Assembly: GCF_965638725.1 (NCBI RefSeq)
Contig: NC_134950.1
Location: 22,038,932 to 22,102,931 of the forward strand
Direction: 5' to 3'
From: Aptenodytes patagonicus
Taxonomy: Eukaryota > Chordata > Aves > Sphenisciformes > Spheniscidae
Length of the DNA: 64,000 bases
Shown here: positions 1 to 13,126 of the stretch, piece by piece
Position numbering within the stretch: position 1 is the first letter of the stretch
Layout: every line of letters starts with the position of its first letter
Notes under the pieces: model-generated
Told to the model about the DNA's origin: nothing
The model's database searches: none
What the model saw: the letters and a program-made list of their open reading frames with translations, nothing else
Position numbers and translations under genes: made by a program

Positions 1-2463
1 TCCTCCTGCACCTTGACCCCATATGCTGGAGGTGTAGCTGAGAGGGGAGACACCTCTACATGTGTAAGGGCATGATGCAGAACTGACTGCAGAGTTTCAA
101 CTCCTTTTGAGCCTTACTGAGTCTGTGATTTTAATCACTAAATATGGGAGTCCAAATCCCTTCCCCACCTGTGTTGCTATTCTAGCGCCATGCCAACGAA
201 ATGCTGCTGGCTGCTGAAATCAGAGGAGTTGCATTTAAAAACAGGAGTAGTCAGTGGTGAATCTAACATATGGTTTTTAACAGTAAGCAATCACTAGAAT
301 TGAGCTGGTAAAAAGGGACATGGGACTAAGCAAGAGAATAGGGAAAAGTAGATAGAAATTAATGGCAGAAACCTAGAAAAGAAGCAGAAGGAAGGAAAGA
401 GCCTGGGAAAATTAGGGAGGAAGAAGGAGGATGGAAACAGAAGAATCATTGCTGGAAGAGAAGGATGCATCAAAAGTGAACTCACAGACACTGGCAGCAC
501 AGTGGAAAAAAAGAGAAATACAGAAAAAGAGGGAAATGAATAATGTATTGCTCCATTTGCACTTCAGTTCTGAAGTGGATTTTGGAGTTATTATTACTGC
601 AATCTTAAAGTTTTCCAACTCAATTGGAATCAAGCCCTCACTTCACCCTTCACATCCTATTAGGCAGTTCTTAGATCATAACTTATTTATAGGAGCTCAT
701 AATCTCCCATCCTGACTATGGTAGCTTTGCTACAGCTTGACCTTCTTGAGCCTTAAATCCTTAAATGTCTTACCTCTGGCACAGACTAAATGCAGCCACC
801 TCCACATCCATCTGAAGCTGGCCTCCCTTTTCAACCTATCACTCTGAGTTTCCTTTTCCCTTCTAGAACCTTTCTAACAAATTCTGTTTACCTTATGATT
901 TTTTGCATCATCCCATTGATTGTGTTTGTGAGGCAGGCTTCCATGTACAATGCCTGTCACATCTTATATCACATTGCCCTCTACACCTTGAATCTCTTCT
1001 GAATACTCCCGTCTTCTATGAATTCAAGAAAATCCAAACTGATATCATCGAAGTGTGTTTTATGGAGTAGAAGCTACATTTTAACAGAAGAAAATTTTCC
1101 CGCTAAGCTGAGTCACCAAGATGTAGCCTATTGTAAGCTGCATCCTTTCAAGTACTGTTTGTAAATTTTATGCTCTTTGGGACAAGTTTTGCATTTTCTC
1201 CTGTGGTTGGAAAATACCTACCACACGGGTTCGAGAAAACAATTTCAGAAAGTGCTGAAAGTCTTCAAGAGTAATTGCCACGATAAACAAGCCTTGACTT
1301 GCAGCCTGGCTTGCTAAGCTTTTGCTTTAGGCTACTGGGTTCTCTGAATCTCTTCAAGAAAAGGAAATGGAAAAGTAGCACAAAGGTCATCTGATTTACA
1401 ACTGAATGAGTTTTGAGACTGAGAAGAGACAGCTTGACTGCCCACCTCTTGCCACCTCTGGCCCTTCCACTGCCTTTACCTCTCCCTCCAGCACAGAGGG
1501 ATTTAACTTGTTGCACATTTAATTATTTCATAGCTTGAGGTAAAGGAAAGGCTTTGCTGCCTTCATCTACATGTGCTGTATAATGCAGGGAATTAGCAAT
1601 AGGTAGTAACACTGATATACCCTCTCTAATGCTGGAGAAAGGACCACCAGTGCAACAATTCACTGCTTTTGTAATTAGCAGATTCCTGTGTCCTAATATC
1701 TTTGGTGAGCCAAAGCAGTCATCACCAGAAACAATTTGCCCCAGCAGCCTTACATCTGTTCACGGAGCGGACGGCAGGTCCTGTCTGTCGCATTGCTCGC
1801 CAAGAGAGGAAGAGCTGGTCACACTCAGTGAGAAATTGAATTACAGTCACAGCAGAAGCCCTGCTGTAATTTCATTCATTTCTCATTGCATTCTTAAAAT
1901 TATTTTGTTGTTTGCTTTAAAGTTATTGTTTGGCTTCAGTGATCTAGCAGTCCAAAATATTTAAAGTAAGCATTTTAAATATAATAAGATAAAGATGATA
2001 ACATGGTAAATATAATTAGCATATGATTTCAGCCTTTAAAACAGGAAAAATATGGGCATTGACAAGATGTCTGTAAGTCATCAAATCAAGTTGTTTTTAA
2101 TAGAATTAATATTTTTAAGCTCACTGAAATAGTCCTGTAAGCTGGTACAGTTTGGGATTTTTAGAAAATTGAAAACTTGCATTTGTGATTTAGAAAATTG
2201 TCTTTGAACATTTTAATGACTAATGATTTCTTGTAAAATTGTTTTGTATGTCTTTATAGTATGCTGACATTAATGGAGTTGCCAGTTAAAAACAGAACCA
2301 TTAAAATACATGTAAGCAATTAAATGTTTCCTTTGCACCGGTAAAGTCTGAATCCCAGTGAAATTACCTATTGTATCTGAGGAAATGTGATGTTATAAAT
2401 GAGGCTGTTACAGCCTGCTAAGATATTCAGCCTGTATTTCTTCTATGTGTAAGAGGAAGCAAT

Positions 2464-2475
2464 GGGGGGGGGGGG
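2464..2475 (+). repeat. Poly-G tract (12 G)
   Basis: An uninterrupted run of 12 G lies in an AT-rich neighbourhood. Such tracts are prone to length error in sequencing, so the exact length is uncertain. Confidence 0.85.
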
Positions 2476-3287
2476 CATGCTATTTAAAATTTGCCCACAA
2501 TCTAGAAGCCTTACTGAGTTTGTATTCAGGCATTAATCGAATTAAACATCCATTGACTTTTGGAGACAGTGGGACCGCTATGTATGCAGCCTGAAACTGA
2601 AGTACAAGAGTGTGGGCTATGTCTTTGGTTGTAATACCAATTGTCTAGTCTTACCTTTCATCTTTGTCGCACACTTATTTCTGGTACCTCAGCTTTCTAT
2701 GCTTGTCACATCAACTGGGACACACTGAGATGCTCTTGTGGGTCCTGCAAACCTTGAAGCCTTGCAGGCCCACCTAGTACACACTTTCCCAGCTTTATCT
2801 GCATCCCAGCCTTATCCACAGCCCATAGGCACCACAAATCACATTACCTGGCCCTTCACCAGACTGTTAAGCAAACGCATGACCATGCTGCCTAGTGCTC
2901 CCACGGCTGACAGCAAGTCACATGAGACCTGGGACTGGGAAGGCCTATGATGCCTACTCCCAACTCACCTAGACTTACCTTTTCCTCAATATCACAGGGA
3001 ATTAATGCAGGTTATGCCACCTGGTAACCTGCTTCTGCCCACCCTACACAGTCAGCAGCTCTGAAGAACCATCCCTGGGTAGAACTGCCACTGGGTAATG
3101 AGACACCACCAGCTGCTGCTAGGACCATGTACTCGACCACTCACACCTCTACATCAGGAACAACCACCATTATGTATTAGCATGGGTTTTTTTGGTTTGT
3201 GACTACACAGACAGCAGAACTGAATTTATACCATTAGACTCATAAAGAATGTTTTCCCCTCTGCATACAAATGTCAGCACCTGTATC

Positions 3288-3315
3288 TTTTTTTTGTTAT
3301 TGATAAAACTTTATT
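3288..3315 (-). other. Minus-strand poly(A)-site-like signature
   Basis: Read on the minus strand, an AATAAA hexamer (plus-strand TTTATT at 3310-3315) is followed 14 bases later by a run of 8 A (3295-3288). This is the arrangement at the 3' end of a polyadenylated transcript or of a retrocopy that has kept its tail. I could not recognise a parent coding sequence in the DNA to its right, which would be upstream on the minus strand. Chance occurrence in AT-rich DNA is quite possible. Confidence 0.25.
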
Positions 3316-5171
3316 GGCCACCTAGCTCACACAATGAATGGACAAGCACATATAGGCTTTGACTCACTTTGGCACCTTATATTGATGTTATTTGACTTTG
3401 GAACAGTCCTAAGGTCTTTTACAGTTCTGCAAGCACTTGCAGTTTAAGAAGTATTTGGCCAAAGTCTCCAATCAAGGACGGACCAGTGTCCCATCTGCTC
3501 TTGACAGTTTTAGAATAGGGAAACCAAAATGCACTAGTGAGACCCCTTGTCCTGCCACATCTGCCACAACCCACAGTGTGCACAAAACCCCAAGAGGAGG
3601 AAAGTGTCCTCTCTTCTTTCTACCAAGAGCCAACTCCCATACAAAACTGAAAAGCGGACATTTTCAATTTGGCAAAACAGGGCAACTCTGCCTAATTAGC
3701 AGCAAAAGAAAAACATGTCTTTTACATCACAAAGAAGACCTATCTGTCCCTTTTAGAATAGACCTATCTACAAGGATGCATGCTTTTTTAACTGTTCTTT
3801 TTGAGGTACCTGTACTCAAAAGGCAAAAATCTCATTATCCTTCTCTCTCCTTCTTGGCCTGGAAATCTTTTAAAATATTCCCTCTGGAAATCAGGTCCGT
3901 GATTTCCAGAACATATGCTTTGTGTGGCCTGTTACTCTTTCAGATCTTAATAAGGCCCAGACACTCTGTTCCTCCCCATCCTCTGGGCCTGACTCAGCCT
4001 CCCTGACAGAGGCTGCTGCATGGGTATGGTGGCTGGGGGCTACAGAAGCCGTGAACGTGCTGCAACGCATCTTCTCTGATTATGGACAGTTTAACAGGAA
4101 TGGGCAAAAATCAGGCACAGAAACTTGGCACTGATGTTCATATTTTTCATGTCTCCTATTTCATGGCTTTATCCTGCCAGTTTGAGCCTGTACTTGGAGC
4201 TGCAAAGAAGTCTCCCAGGAGCAAATCTTCGCTCTCCTCTGTCTCCCAATATGCTGGAAAAGAGGAGAGGGCAGACTCATTATTAGAAGTCAGGCTTCTG
4301 CCAGATCACTACTCACATTCCTTTCCCAAGGCTGGACTTACTTCTTTGCAGACCTTGCCCCAGGAGAATTGCTTGGAGAGGATCTCTGGCCCCAAGTGGC
4401 AACACCCGGGCACCTGGCAGAGATAGCTGTCTCCTTGATGGCGCCATGCTAATGGTACTACCCTGCCGTCTGTCTGTCTTAGATGCTTGACCTACATCTA
4501 TGTGGATAGAGAACCTGTTGCTTCTTCATGTGTCCTTGGAAAGTAAAATGAGCATTTGAGATTAGTGGAGTGATGGTGTGCTATGGTTACAGAACATCTG
4601 CCTAATGCCACATTGACCCACACTGGACCAAAAGCTGCCCTAGCCTGGAGTGTTATAACTACTGCAGGCTGTTGACCACAGCCTGCAACTACCAGAGCTT
4701 GAAATTTGCCGATTTACGTGGCTGATAGATGGGGACTAGATTTGCAGTACGGCTCTGAGGAGCTGCAAGTGTGACTAGTAGAGTGTATAACCCCTTTACT
4801 GTGACTGCTTTACTGCTGGGTGGATGAAGGGAGAACAGCAAAGATGCATAAGTGGAGGAGACTGGGAGAGGGGAGGACTCTTTTGGAGAGCCTTCCCAGC
4901 CCCAGGCACTCAGGTCTGCCCATTGGCTGCCAGTATGCATAAACATCTCTATAAACAGGGGTGTGCAGAGCATGTCCCCGCTCTAAAGATGACGCTGTCT
5001 TCCTTTCAGCCTTCCTCCCCTCCCTGGCAGTATGCGTACCTGCACCAGCACACTCACAGAGCAATGCCGCAGAGCTGGCTGGGTTGGGCAGCTTAGCTTT
5101 GACTTGCCCTGGAGGGGAGGAAAAGTGTCGCTGCCATGGCTGCAAACTGGGCTTGGGAAGAAACAGGCAGT

Positions 5172-5367
5172 CCTTGCCTGCCCATGGACTCTGGCCAGGT
5201 GTTCTGCTCATGACAAACACCGGCTACTCCCAGTACACCAGCACAAATGCTTCCTCCTAAAATTCCATAACTTCAATATTGGGACTATTTGTTTCTTTTT
5301 GTGTATGTTATCTTATGGCTAGCACCTGCAGAGAGCATAAGAAAAGTATGATACTGCCTGTTCCAGT
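5172..5367 (+). repeat. Copy A of a 196-bp direct duplication
   Basis: This segment matches 8053-8248 over exactly 196 bases with no gaps. I count about five substitutions: four in the first 60-odd bases and one A/G change further on, so about 97% identity. The second half (about 5270-5367) is identical in both copies. Homology starts abruptly at CCTTGCCTG and ends at GTTCCAGT. I see no transposon termini, poly(A) tail or target duplication, so it is either a small local duplication or two copies of a low-copy repeat. No coding function is evident. Confidence 0.9.
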
Positions 5368-8052
5368 GTCTCTGTGTCTCTCCTGTGTCTTGGAAACTAG
5401 TATAGACAGGATGGGTGATCTGGCTTGGTCATAGCCACTGTGTAAAGGATCTTGTTCAGCTTGTGGTACCAAGGGTAAATCTGCTGAGCGGCTCCCGACT
5501 GAAGAATTTTTTCAGGGGAACAAGCATGTTCCACACTGGAGTTTTATTTCGAAGTGAAATGGTGTCCTGATCTGTATGTACCAGGCCTGGGACAGATTCA
5601 CTGCCTCCAAACCACCGCTGTGGGAAACTAGTGCTCATCCTCACCACCTCTGCTGCTGTTACAGCGGATGTGAGAAGGTGAGAGCTGCTCCGTCCAGCAG
5701 TGCATGTCACAGCATCAGGCACAGTCACAGTGCCTGTGCCTGATGGCACAGAGCGAGGAGGGGGCAGGATACCTCGGGGGGCAGCGGGCAGGCAAACTGG
5801 AATCCAGCAATGTGCTGTGACCATCTGCGGATGCTGTGAAACTATCTGCCTGCCTCCAAACTTTTCCTCGCAGGCATATCAACATGTAGGCAGTATAGCT
5901 GACTGTGGACTAGGACTCCTGCAAGAAATTCAGCCCAACAGCATAAACACACCCTCTCAGTACCTATTACCACTGTCAGTGTTAAGAGAACTAGAGTCAT
6001 ATTTTGTTTTTCAAGAGTCAGGTGATACATATCTGTAGTTAGGAACTTAGCCACAAAGCACCAGGACATTATCAACAAGATCATATGAGAAAGCACTGCA
6101 ATTCCGATATATGGGGTTTATGCCGCAAATATTGCAGTTTTCTCCCTCTCTTGGATGAAGTTTTGTGAGCAGAATCTTTGCTGAAAGGAATTCCAACTGC
6201 TTTTCCATCAACGATGCACAGTGCCAGCGCATATGTTCCTGTCTGAATTGTGAAATGGAGAAAATGGAATGTGAGACAGCTGTGACGAGGTTAATAGTAA
6301 ATTAGCATTTTCCTATTGGAGTGTGAAGAGGGAGGTGAGAAGCATTGTTAATTCTCAATCTCCCTAAAAAGTCTTAAGAAAACTAGTCAGTTATCTTGCA
6401 ACTTAACATTTTGCAATGCTGCTTAACATTCAGCTACAGTAAGTGAAAGCCAGCACTGGCTACTGTGCTGTACTTATTAAAGCTAACAGAGCATTACAGA
6501 AAAAGATTTATAGTTATTAGCAGGGAGGGAGGGAATGTTTCCAACAAGGTGGAAAAGAACATAATTCACAGTGCAAATGTTACTTTTATTTAGTTTGCAT
6601 ATACTATCTATTATTTACCTAGTGCCCCAAACTCAAAATATGTGTTTCTAAAGAAAAGGAACCCTTTCATTAAAGAAATGTGCTTTCATGTAAACAAATG
6701 AACAACACACAGTACAAATAAAGTTTTGTATTACTGACCAATTGTCTCAAGACTAAAGACATATCCATAGATTTAAACACTTAAGAATATAAACTGCCCT
6801 AAGTTACAGGGAGTGATTTCACTACAGTTGGTGAAGTTGCTTAGTGTTCACATCTGTATGAGGGAGATCTTTTGTTCCTATTGAATCCTCATGCATCCAG
6901 GTGATACTGTACTCTTTTGACTGTTGCATGATAGTCTGCTTAATCTCGGAATAAAGCACAAGGAAACATGGGGTTATTGAATAATATTTCTTTAGTGATG
7001 TATTCTGAGTATAGGGCTTTATCAAAAAGGCATGTATACATATGGAGTGCTACAGAAGACAAGCGTTACACTTTTGCATGATGGCAGTAGGTATGGAGGG
7101 ACAATCTGGGTGGTTTGTGAGCTGGAGCAAACAAGCTAATAATGAGTCCAGCCATTGCTTAGCTGGAATCTCTCCCAGTTCTTCACCCTTCTGTGCCAAC
7201 ACAGGCCTTTGAATACCTCCCCTTCAAAAACAGACAGGACCGGTATATGCCTTCCACACTGATGCACAGATAAATAAACCTTGGTAGGGGATAAGCATTC
7301 CTCTTAGGCCTCCACCCATTTATTTGCCATCAATTTCCTGTTTGTTAGGGGTGATTTTCCCACATCATCCGTATTTGGATTTTGTTTTGAAACCTGAATA
7401 GGCATGAAAGAAATCTGCTGGAGGAAGGCAGACTATCTCTAGTGTTAATGCTTTTCACATACTGGCAGTAAGAAAGGAACCTCTGAGAACGGTGGCAGTG
7501 AGCGTTGGGGATAAGGCTGGAGAAGAAATAAGTTTTGTAATGTTCCAGATAGGCTTGAAAAGATTCTTTTAGTAACCTTTTTAGCAAGCTCAAAGCTTTA
7601 TCTTCTTGCTTTTTGACTCAAGTGCTTAGCCAACTGAGCTGCGCCCAATTACTCTGCTGGTAGGGGAAATTGATTTTTACAATAAGGTCTTTAGTGAAAT
7701 TCAGTTTATTTACAAAGAAATCTACACAGCGTCCTGCTTGTGTGGGCACACTGAGACCAAATAGCAGTAGGCAGTTCACTTCCTCACATTTTCCAGGCTG
7801 TCCTTTCCAGTGAGTTTCACCTCGGGAGCTCAGTCTGCTCCTTCCCCACACAGCTGCAAACATGGCTTCTTAGGGTGATGCCTCTGCCCTCCCTTCCTTG
7901 TTCCCTTTTGCCTTGGATCAACAGGTGCACCTAGCTGCTGTCAGTCCGTCTGCTGGTCCGGGCGGTTTAGCCATGCTCTGGCCCTGCCGTCCCACCTTCT
8001 GGCCTTTAGCTTCAGGTTCAATTGCTCCTTCATTTAGCAGGAACAAAGGCCG
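5368..8052. other. Intergenic DNA between the two 196-bp copies
   Basis: No gene is seen. Short open frames on both strands (for example 5456-5824 minus) lack recognisable motifs. A hairpin with 12-bp perfect arms lies at 5713-5745 and is listed separately. The rest is unremarkable mixed-composition DNA. Confidence 0.55.
5713..5745. repeat. Inverted repeat: 12-bp arms, 9-base loop
   Basis: The arms CATCAGGCACAG (5713-5724) and CTGTGCCTGATG (5734-5745) are perfect reverse complements around a 9-base loop. The stem is 58% G+C, so it would be stable in RNA or extruded DNA. It is too short for a typical pri-miRNA unless imperfect pairing extends outward, and I could not build a convincing extension. 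Confidence 0.8.
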
Positions 8053-8248
8053 CCTTGCCTGCCCATGGACTCTGGCCAGGTGTTCTGCTCATGGCAAACA
8101 CTGGCTTCTCCCAGCACACCAGCACAAATGCTTCCTCCTAAAATTCCGTAACTTCAATATTGGGACTATTTGTTTCTTTTTGTGTATGTTATCTTATGGC
8201 TAGCACCTGCAGAGAGCATAAGAAAAGTATGATACTGCCTGTTCCAGT
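8053..8248 (+). repeat. Copy B of the 196-bp direct duplication
   Basis: Same length and orientation as 5172-5367 with about five substitutions and no indels. The unit-to-unit distance is 2881 bp. Sequence just left and right of the unit is not alignable between copies beyond a few bases, so only this block was duplicated or has been kept similar. Confidence 0.9.
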
Positions 8249-11200
8249 TGATATGGTTGTTGAATTTCTTAATATATATTTATGTTCACATTACACAATG
8301 TATGCCCTCAAAATGAAAAGGGAGACCCTTTGCACATGTGGATTAAGAAAGGAATAAGAACACCAAGTTTGGGAAGAAATGTGTGTGTCCCAAAGTCAGA
8401 GCCACAGTTTTGGTGTGGACCACCACTGCTAACAGCTCTGAATTCCCCAAGACAAAAATAGAAGTGGGGGCTATTTAATTTTATGCAAAAGACTTATAGA
8501 TCCAGATTTTTAAAAAGCATAATTGGATCACTTAAAAAAAAATACTGCAAAGTTTAAAGCAAGTGTGAATGTGAAGGTTCCTTAGGGAAGGAAAGAGACT
8601 TCTGCTGATCAGAATATGGGAAAACTTCAACAAGAGAAATGAAGTAAATGTCTTACTTGGTAACAATATCAGTGACCTATACTTACAAACATTTGTTTCT
8701 ATTATTTTTAAGCTGGTAGCACTTAACCTGTAACTGTTTATAGAAGGAAGTTAAGGAAGTTAAAGAATTTAAGTTAAAATCCTAGCTGTGGTGTCATTTT
8801 GATAGTATTTTACTTTTGAGACTGTTGCTATTGTGTATTTATAATAAATAGAAATTTTTGTAATTGGAAGAGCTATCCAAAGAAAACCAGACTTTTTATT
8901 TCACAACTAAAATATCAATATTTAGTAGTAGTTAACAGACTGAGTTATATCTGTGATACTGTAGTTACTTATTATTTTAATTTAATAACTAAGATTTCAA
9001 TGTAGCTGCAGTATGAAAAATGCTGACTTTTAAAATACAGTGTATGAATGGAGTGGAGGAGACTACTTCACTAGTTTGTTTACACTGAAAATTTTCATGG
9101 TGTGACTTCCCCTAGATTTCCCACTGCTAAGGACATTATTGTTGTTTACGTATTGCTGAACTTGGTTTTTCCTGCAGGGATTGCATGACAAACAAGCTGA
9201 ATGATTTAATAATTGTAACAACTAAATATGATGGTGTTTAATTTTCTTGCATTTGTAATGAGACTTTGTTGACTGTTTAGTCTTGAATTCTTTTATAAAA
9301 TGTTGCCTGCTACACTGGAAAAAGTCATGCCTGCTTTGTTTGTATTCAGATCAATGAAGAACAGCATTTGAGGAAATGCTACGTCAGATCTATTATCAGT
9401 ACTCTTCAAATTTGTAAGATGACTGATTTGTTATTTTGGTGCTCTGCAGAGCTAGCAGTATAATCTCTAAGTGCACCATTTAAACTGAATATTTACTAGA
9501 AAGACATAGTTTCAGAGTATTTCATTTGGATATCTTTAGAGTCTGCTTAAATTAAGAAATGGGCATTTTATTTTTTTATTTCCATAATTTTGTATCACCT
9601 GATTCCTGAAATTCTATCATCTTCTGTATTCCATCAGTGCACAGCTACAGCAGCATTTTGGGCTTGTTTTTTTTTAAGAATTATGACAGTAGATCAAATG
9701 GTAAATTGGTTATCTAACAGATGTTTTACATTTTTCAATTTACCAGTCTTTGATGATGTCTTGTTTCAAACAGTATTTTTCTGATTAAGACATTGTGTGA
9801 TCCCTTTGTATTTCTGTAGCGGTTAACTCGACTTTTTAAATTTGTTGGTAATTACTCTTAAAGGACTGTTTGCTGAGCAAGCAATGTATGTAAGTTGACC
9901 TACAAAATAAATGTAGGTAGTCATTCTACCTGCGGTAAAACACAGAGGTCCTGTAGTATAATCAGTACAAGCTACTCTTCTGAATTAAAAATGTACAAAG
10001 AGGAAGATTCTTACAAGTTAAGCTACTTTGGAGAGGATGAAATATAGGTCAGATAACCCGGCAGATGAAAGACTGGCAATGTAATGCTATGAAAGGGAAA
10101 TGTGACTGTGAATTCCCTTCTCCTCGCAGCTGCTCGTTGCTAGCACTGTCCAGATCGTAGTATAAGCACATCTACAGTCAAGCTGGTGAGGAGAGGTACG
10201 GGTATGGGCTCAGACCTTTTTCTTGGCAGCCTCTGCACACTGGCATCATTGTAGAGCTCCTTACAGTGGCCAAATCCGGCTGCTAGCCACATGGCATATG
10301 TGCGTGATTCCAGATATACTTTGCCTCCTGCATCCACATGCATTGCAGTTTTTTGGTCAAGAAGCACTGGAGTTACCTGGCAGGATATTTCCATTTCACC
10401 TCCAGAGCAAAGCGCACCACCCGGCACACACTTACTTCTTCCCCAGGGGAGCAGCTGAGCAACCACATGTGACAGACAGTAGTCGTCTTCCTAATCCCCT
10501 GCAAGATACTCAGAGACCATAGCAATAAACGCAGTATAAAAATGTATGTTGAATAAAATAGCATGAAACACTGCTCCCACAGGAGTTCATGGGTATTTTG
10601 TTGCTGACTTCAAATTCATGTAGAATTCCACCCGTGCTATTTCAAGCTAATTGGAAAGTTTTCTTGAAAATTTCTATCAAATTTGGAATAACTTTTTTCT
10701 TTTTTTTTTTTTTTTACTGAGGGCTTTCTCCATATTTAACTAGGCAAGTTTGGATTTTACTGTTTACTATTGTACTGTCTCACTCGAGAGGGATCTCAAA
10801 CTCACGTTGCTGTTGACTATGGAATTGTTCCTCTCTCCATGACTCCTAAAGTCCTATGAGATTTTATAGCTGTATCTAATAGCTATCTATCTGATCAAAT
10901 TCTGAACTAAAATATGAAGGTATCATATGCTTTTGCATCTGCGTTCTTTGACTTGTTGTTACTAGTCCTTACTGGTGTAGATACATATAGATTTTCTTAT
11001 TTATTATCTTAATTAAGTTTACTATAGTTCAAGATATGTTTAGCAAATTGTAATTACTAGTATTTCTTTACATATAACAAAAAAATTAATCAGTCCATCT
11101 TTTCATTTCCAATTCCTTAGATATGATTCTGGCTCTCCCTTAGCTTACAAAATATAATTACAAGTCATTCAGTACTTTTATTAGTGAATACGCTGAAGAC

Positions 11201-11906
11201 TACCAGATGCATATCTTCTAGACTGGCTCATCTTTATATATTCTGTTTCTTCATGTATTCCCATACCTGCCAGATCACCAGATACAGTGACATAATCTTC
11301 ATTACTTAATTATAATTATTAGTCAAGGGGTTTCTATCCCAGACATATAGCTTCTGAGCAGTCTGTTGAACAGATTAGCAGCAGGTTTAAAAAATAAACG
11401 TAGGAAGAACAGTAGGAGAATAAATACTCATTTATTATTTGGAGAATGCTATGTAATGAACAAGCACAAAGACAGAATGAAGGCTGTATGTGCATCCAGT
11501 GCTAAAATTTATTCACTTTTGAATGCACTGCAGTTTAAAGCACTTTTTCCCTTAACATATAAATTATGCATGTGTATATATGTATGACAAAAATGCGTGT
11601 ATGTTCCTTATGTGGGCTGGGGCGTTTCTTGGAGGGAGGAAAATAAAGCGGGGAAGGAGGGGGAGAGGAGCTTGAAATTCCAATGAAATCTAATTTGCAA
11701 GCAATTTGCACTAAGAGCTCTAAATTTCACTCAAGAGATTTCCAGGTGTTTGGTGCACATCTATACATGGGGACCACTTTCCAAGAAATGAATCTTAATA
11801 GCTGCAGTAAAATGAATCAGAGGCCTTATCTTGATGCAGGATATTTGCATCCCTACTCTCTGTGAATCTTTACTTCATGGATGCTTCTTTTGCTTTTGCA
11901 CTGTCC

Positions 11907-11930
11907 TTTTTTTTTTTTTTTTTTTTTTTT
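11907..11930 (+). repeat. Poly-T tract (24 T)
   Basis: A run of 24 T. It could be the reverse complement of a decayed retrotransposon poly(A) tail, but no element body is recognisable beside it. Confidence 0.8.
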
Positions 11931-13108
11931 AAAGAAAGTAGATGAATAGGTTTTCTACTAATGATTTACACTAAGAGCCTTCTGAATTTCCAGACATACA
12001 TTTCATGAATGTACTCGTCTTTTTTATAAAGGCAGTTCTTCAATTCAGTTTACTATACACATTATAGCATACTTGAAATCAGAATCCTTGAGCTATGGGT
12101 GCTGTGCATTCATGCAATGAGACATCCAGCATCCAAATCATCCCAGTTTAAATGGAAAAGGTGGACAAAGGGGCATTATCTCATTCTTCACCTTGGAAAC
12201 TGGGACTCAGAAAGACTGTTTTTTCTCAGGGTGACTAAGGATAACTGTGGCAGAGTCAAAAAGTTATCTCTTGATTTAGTGCCAGTTTGTGCCAGCTCCC
12301 GTGGAAGTCCTGTCCGCAGCACTCCAATCTTGTATTATTCTTGACCTTCCTTTTTTTCTTTTCTGGCAAAGCGTAAATGTCACAAATTGTCACAGAGCTA
12401 AGTAGATCTTACAGCTAGGCTGGACTATCCTATGCAGAATTGTCTGTACTGAAAGTGAGATTTTAGTCTGGGTCTGTTTAATAGGTAGTTGAAGTAGGCA
12501 GCAAACTGAAATACATGTGATACGTTCCACTTCTCCATGCTGCAGGTTGGAAGAGCAAGAAATGAGTAGCTAATGAGCAGAGCTTTAGAGTCCACAGAAA
12601 AGTTGCAGCAGTATGTGGAGCTTTCTGTGACCTTTCCTTCGTCAAGGACATTTTAATCCTTAGAGCAACAAGCGCCATGTCTGTATCGAGCCTGGCCAGG
12701 AGAAGCCAGCACGTTCGCTGCAAACAACAGCCAAGTTGGAGGTTGTCTTGATAGGTTTCTTGATGTCCCTGATTGTTGGAATGCAGTTTTATAGTTCTGC
12801 CCCTATTTTCAGCAGGTTTTATCTCCTCCTACAGGAAGAAATTGCCAGACCAAGACAGGGATTTGTTCCTGCACTTTATGTCTACATTCAGGCTAGGAAG
12901 TTGAAGTCTTCTAAGGAAGCAACTGAGTGAGTTTTATCTTCTCCTCGGTGTCTACAGCAGCTTCTCTAGAAAGCTTTATCTGTTTAGGGGATTTAGAGAT
13001 TAACAGCATGGCCAGAGTGTATACTGTCTCTGGACCCACAAATTAAGCGTGAGGAAATATTGGCTTCCCCTCAATTTTCATCCTTCCAGCTCTAGATCTG
13101 TGGTGAAT

Positions 13109-13126
13109 GGGGGGGGTGGGGGGGGG
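13109..13126 (+). repeat. G8-T-G9 tract
   Basis: Seventeen G interrupted by a single T. It satisfies the usual G-quadruplex pattern of four G-triplets with short loops, some of the loops themselves being G. Confidence 0.8.

Larger units (their letters stand above)
1..5171. other. Intergenic DNA upstream of LRP12, left part
   Basis: No gene is recognisable here. The longest open frame (3437-4006, + strand, 189 codons) has no domain I know, no signal peptide and ordinary non-coding composition, so I treat it as chance. A purine-rich stretch lies at about 297-540, a run of 12 G at 2464-2475, and a minus-strand poly(A)-site-like signature at 3288-3315. The DNA from about 2.7 to 5.2 kb is somewhat richer in G+C than the flanks. 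By mammalian synteny (LRP12 beside a large gap before ZFPM2) a gene-poor region is expected on this side; that is inference. Confidence 0.6.

Noticed and set aside
3437..4006. 189-codon open frame on the plus strand
   Set aside because: No known domain, no plausible promoter or splice signals, composition like surrounding non-coding DNA; the length is possible by chance in 64 kb.
8160..8357. Short frames shared by both 196-bp copies, for example the VSFCVCYLMAS peptide
   Set aside because: The shared peptides only reflect the DNA duplication; no conserved protein feature or start context supports coding.
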